Assembly: GCA_000433315.1 (NCBI GenBank)
Contig: FR893358.1
Location: forward strand, 1 to 54,308
Source of the DNA: Firmicutes bacterium CAG:345
Lineage (GTDB): Bacteria; Bacillota_I; Bacilli_A; RFN20; CAG-288
DNA length: 54,308 nucleotides
Direction of reading: 5' to 3'
Position numbers and translations under genes: made by a program. A model generated the notes under the pieces. It saw only the letters and a program-made list of their open reading frames with translations, searched no databases and was not told the origin of the DNA. Shown piece by piece: positions 53,191 through 54,308 of this stretch (position 1 is the first letter of the stretch; every line of letters begins with the position of its first letter).

Positions 53191-53685
53191 TTATTTTTTA
53201 AATTTTTTCTTACCCTTTTTCTGGGAAAAATATGTAGAAATACATTTATAAGACTTTCTTATTTTTTTTAATTCCTTTTTTTCTTTTTTAGTGAATTTAA
53301 ACTCATTATAATCAACAATTTCCCACCAAATAACAATAACAAGAAAATATAGTATACTAATCCCTAAAATACATAGTGTTATAATTATAATCACTTCTTT
53401 TGTAATAATATTTGTAATAAATCCATTAGTAAAAATATCAACAAATAATAAAATTAAACTTAAAATTGCTAATAATAGAAATACGTAAACTGGAACAACT
53501 TTAAAATAATTGCAGGGATTGTTTTCTTCATCTTTAAATTTTATTATTTTTCTAAATATCGAATCATCTTTAACTCTATATTTATATTTCAATTTTGTTG
53601 ACATTGGTCTTCTGGTGTCAAAACACATAGCAATTGTTATATTTAAAATTATCAATATGGTTATAAAAAAATATAATATATTCAT
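53191..53685 (-). CDS. Membrane protein, candidate immunity protein
   Basis: 164 residues: membrane segments about 2-20, 64-86 and 95-118, a central charged loop (KYKYRVKDDSIFRKIIKFKDEENN) and a very basic C-terminal tail (KKEKKELKKIRKSYK). AGGAG precedes the ATG, 10 bases after the stop of the RHS C-terminal reading frame. A small gene directly after an RHS toxin tip is the normal place for an immunity protein, so I infer that role; no immunity family is recognised. If the upstream toxin is dead, this gene may still protect against related strains. Confidence 0.65.
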   Translation of the reverse strand: MNILYFFITILIILNITIAMCFDTRRPMSTKLKYKYRVKDDSIFRKIIKFKDEENNPCNYFKVVPVYVFLLLAILSLILLFVDIFTNGFITNIITKEVIIIITLCILGISILYFLVIVIWWEIVDYNEFKFTKKEKKELKKIRKSYKCISTYFSQKKGKKKFKK

Positions 53686-53695
53686 ATTTCTTCTC

Positions 53696-54256
53696 CTAAA
53701 ATTCCCAATTAATTTTTCCTAACAAATAGCTAGTCCCATAAGTTGCTATACTTGTCCCCCAAATTGTTATCACACTTTTTGTAAAGTTCTTAGAAATGGA
53801 TTTTGTAATAGATTTTGCAACTCTACTCCCCCATAAATTTAATACTTTTTTATAACTTACACTAGTGCCATATTTATCAAATGCAGTTAAAATCGCCTTA
53901 ACACCTGTTCTTCCTGTATCATCAAGATTACTTCCAATAGACTTAAAATTTTGGGCTCCTCTTCCACTAGCTAATCCACTTAATGCTCCTAATCCAATTG
54001 AAATTAATGCACCAGACCAACTAAAGTCATCGTGGAACACTGCCGAATCTAGCGTGTATTGCGCCAGCCCCATTCCGGCCCCAGCTACAATAGAACCTAT
54101 TAAACCAATACCTGTATACGCCAATGCTGTTGAAGCAACTGCAAATAACCCATCGATTCCTGCTTGAATCCAATTTACATTTCCATATTGAACATACTGA
54201 CTAATTATACTAGATAATGATCCAATAACAAATGAAACAGCTAGTCCTACTAATAA
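53696..54256 (-). pseudogene. RHS C-terminal (toxin-tip) region separated by a nonsense codon
   Basis: 186 codons stay open directly after the in-frame TAA at 54257-54259, in the same frame as the RHS core end. The translation continues LLVGLAVSFVIGSLSS, then GIGLIGSIVAGAGMGLAQYT and a Gly/Ser-rich stretch ISIGLGALSGLASGRGAQNF. It ends with a Ser/Lys-rich segment (SRVAKSITKSISKNFTKS). A hydrophobic/glycine-rich linker after the core is normal in RHS proteins. The residual frame has a TTG (54124) but no ribosome site, so separate translation is unlikely. The terminal domain is not a toxin family I recognise. Confidence 0.7.
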
Positions 54257-54308
54257 TTAAATTGCAAAATGTCCAGTTGGATCAACCATATTTATAGGAT
54301 CATTTCCA
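54257..54308 (-). CDS. End of an RHS repeat-associated core protein (partial)
   Basis: The right edge cuts a minus-strand gene whose last visible residues are GNDPINMVDPTGHFAI followed by TAA (54257-54259). N-D-P-x-N-x-V-D-P-x-G-H-F-A-I is the strongly conserved end of the RHS repeat-associated core. The rest of this large protein lies outside the window. In normal RHS proteins this motif is followed directly by the variable C-terminal toxin region, without a stop. Confidence 0.8.
   Translation of the reverse strand, partial: GNDPINMVDPTGHFAI

Noticed and set aside
54122..54124. TTG as the start of a separate gene at 53696-54124
   Set aside because: No ribosome site, and the frame is open upstream to the RHS core, so it is better explained as the RHS tail.

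Overview
The window is AT-rich, gene-dense DNA from a low-GC member of the Bacillota. Several features place it there: the classical rho-independent terminators, strong GGAGG-type ribosome sites, a T-box leader on thrS, a CIRCE-like site before clpB, an mraZ-rsmH-ftsL start of a cell-division cluster, and the asp23-nusB-xseA-xseB-dxs neighbourhood. TGA is used as a stop (for example 41653-41655) and no gene needs TGA read as tryptophan, so this is not a mycoplasma using code 4. The compact genome, missing ispA/folD, short division cluster and host-type surface repeats suggest a gut Bacilli lineage near Erysipelotrichales, RF39 or Acholeplasmatales. That placement is inference.

Layout. 1-766: cut-off protein of unknown function. 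917-2659 (-): a CPA2-type cation/proton antiporter behind a small PII-like protein. 2784-10062 (-): a lipoprotein, tex, an Asp23-family protein, a membrane protein, nusB, xseA, xseB and dxs, probably one operon. 10231-15931 (+): lower glycolysis (pfkA, pyk, ROK sugar kinase), an alpha/beta hydrolase, a GalM-fold protein lacking its catalytic residues, and a small protein. 15950-18115 (+): T-box and thrS. 18183-22657: galE (+), then carbohydrate enzymes (-): GH13, an esterase and an SGNH hydrolase. 22768-24431 (-): mraZ-rsmH-ftsL with a clear four-repeat MraZ operator. 24594-28180 (+): a sensor kinase, a response regulator with a SARP-like DNA-binding end, and a tail-anchored protein preceded by a SARP-style heptamer repeat. 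28275-33045 (-): pheS-pheT-thyX-yceD. 33180-36370 (+): MacB/FtsX-type ABC exporter. 36373-40967 (-): two unknown proteins and a 984-residue prepilin-like beta-helix surface protein. 41197-45633: unknown helical protein (+), clpB and tyrS (-). 45763-48571 (+): aminotransferase coupled to a PEPCK/HPr-kinase-like P-loop protein. 49118-51439 (+): NfeD, SPFH and an ATP-grasp ligase. 51426-52937 (-): second GH13 enzyme. 53191-54308 (-): the end of an RHS/polymorphic-toxin gene broken by an in-frame stop, plus a likely immunity gene.

The genes combine sugar catabolism (two GH13 enzymes, GalE, sugar kinase, Pfk, Pyk), translation (ThrRS, PheRS, TyrRS), isoprenoid synthesis, protein quality control and surface/competition functions. 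The signals most worth a second look are the interrupted RHS tail, the SARP-like box, the altered TyrRS ATP-binding motif, the GalM pseudoenzyme, the prepilin-beta-helix fusion, the PII-antiporter pair and the PEPCK-like kinase. No tRNA, rRNA, CRISPR array, insertion sequence or replication origin was recognised, and no gene-free stretch exceeds 300 bases.
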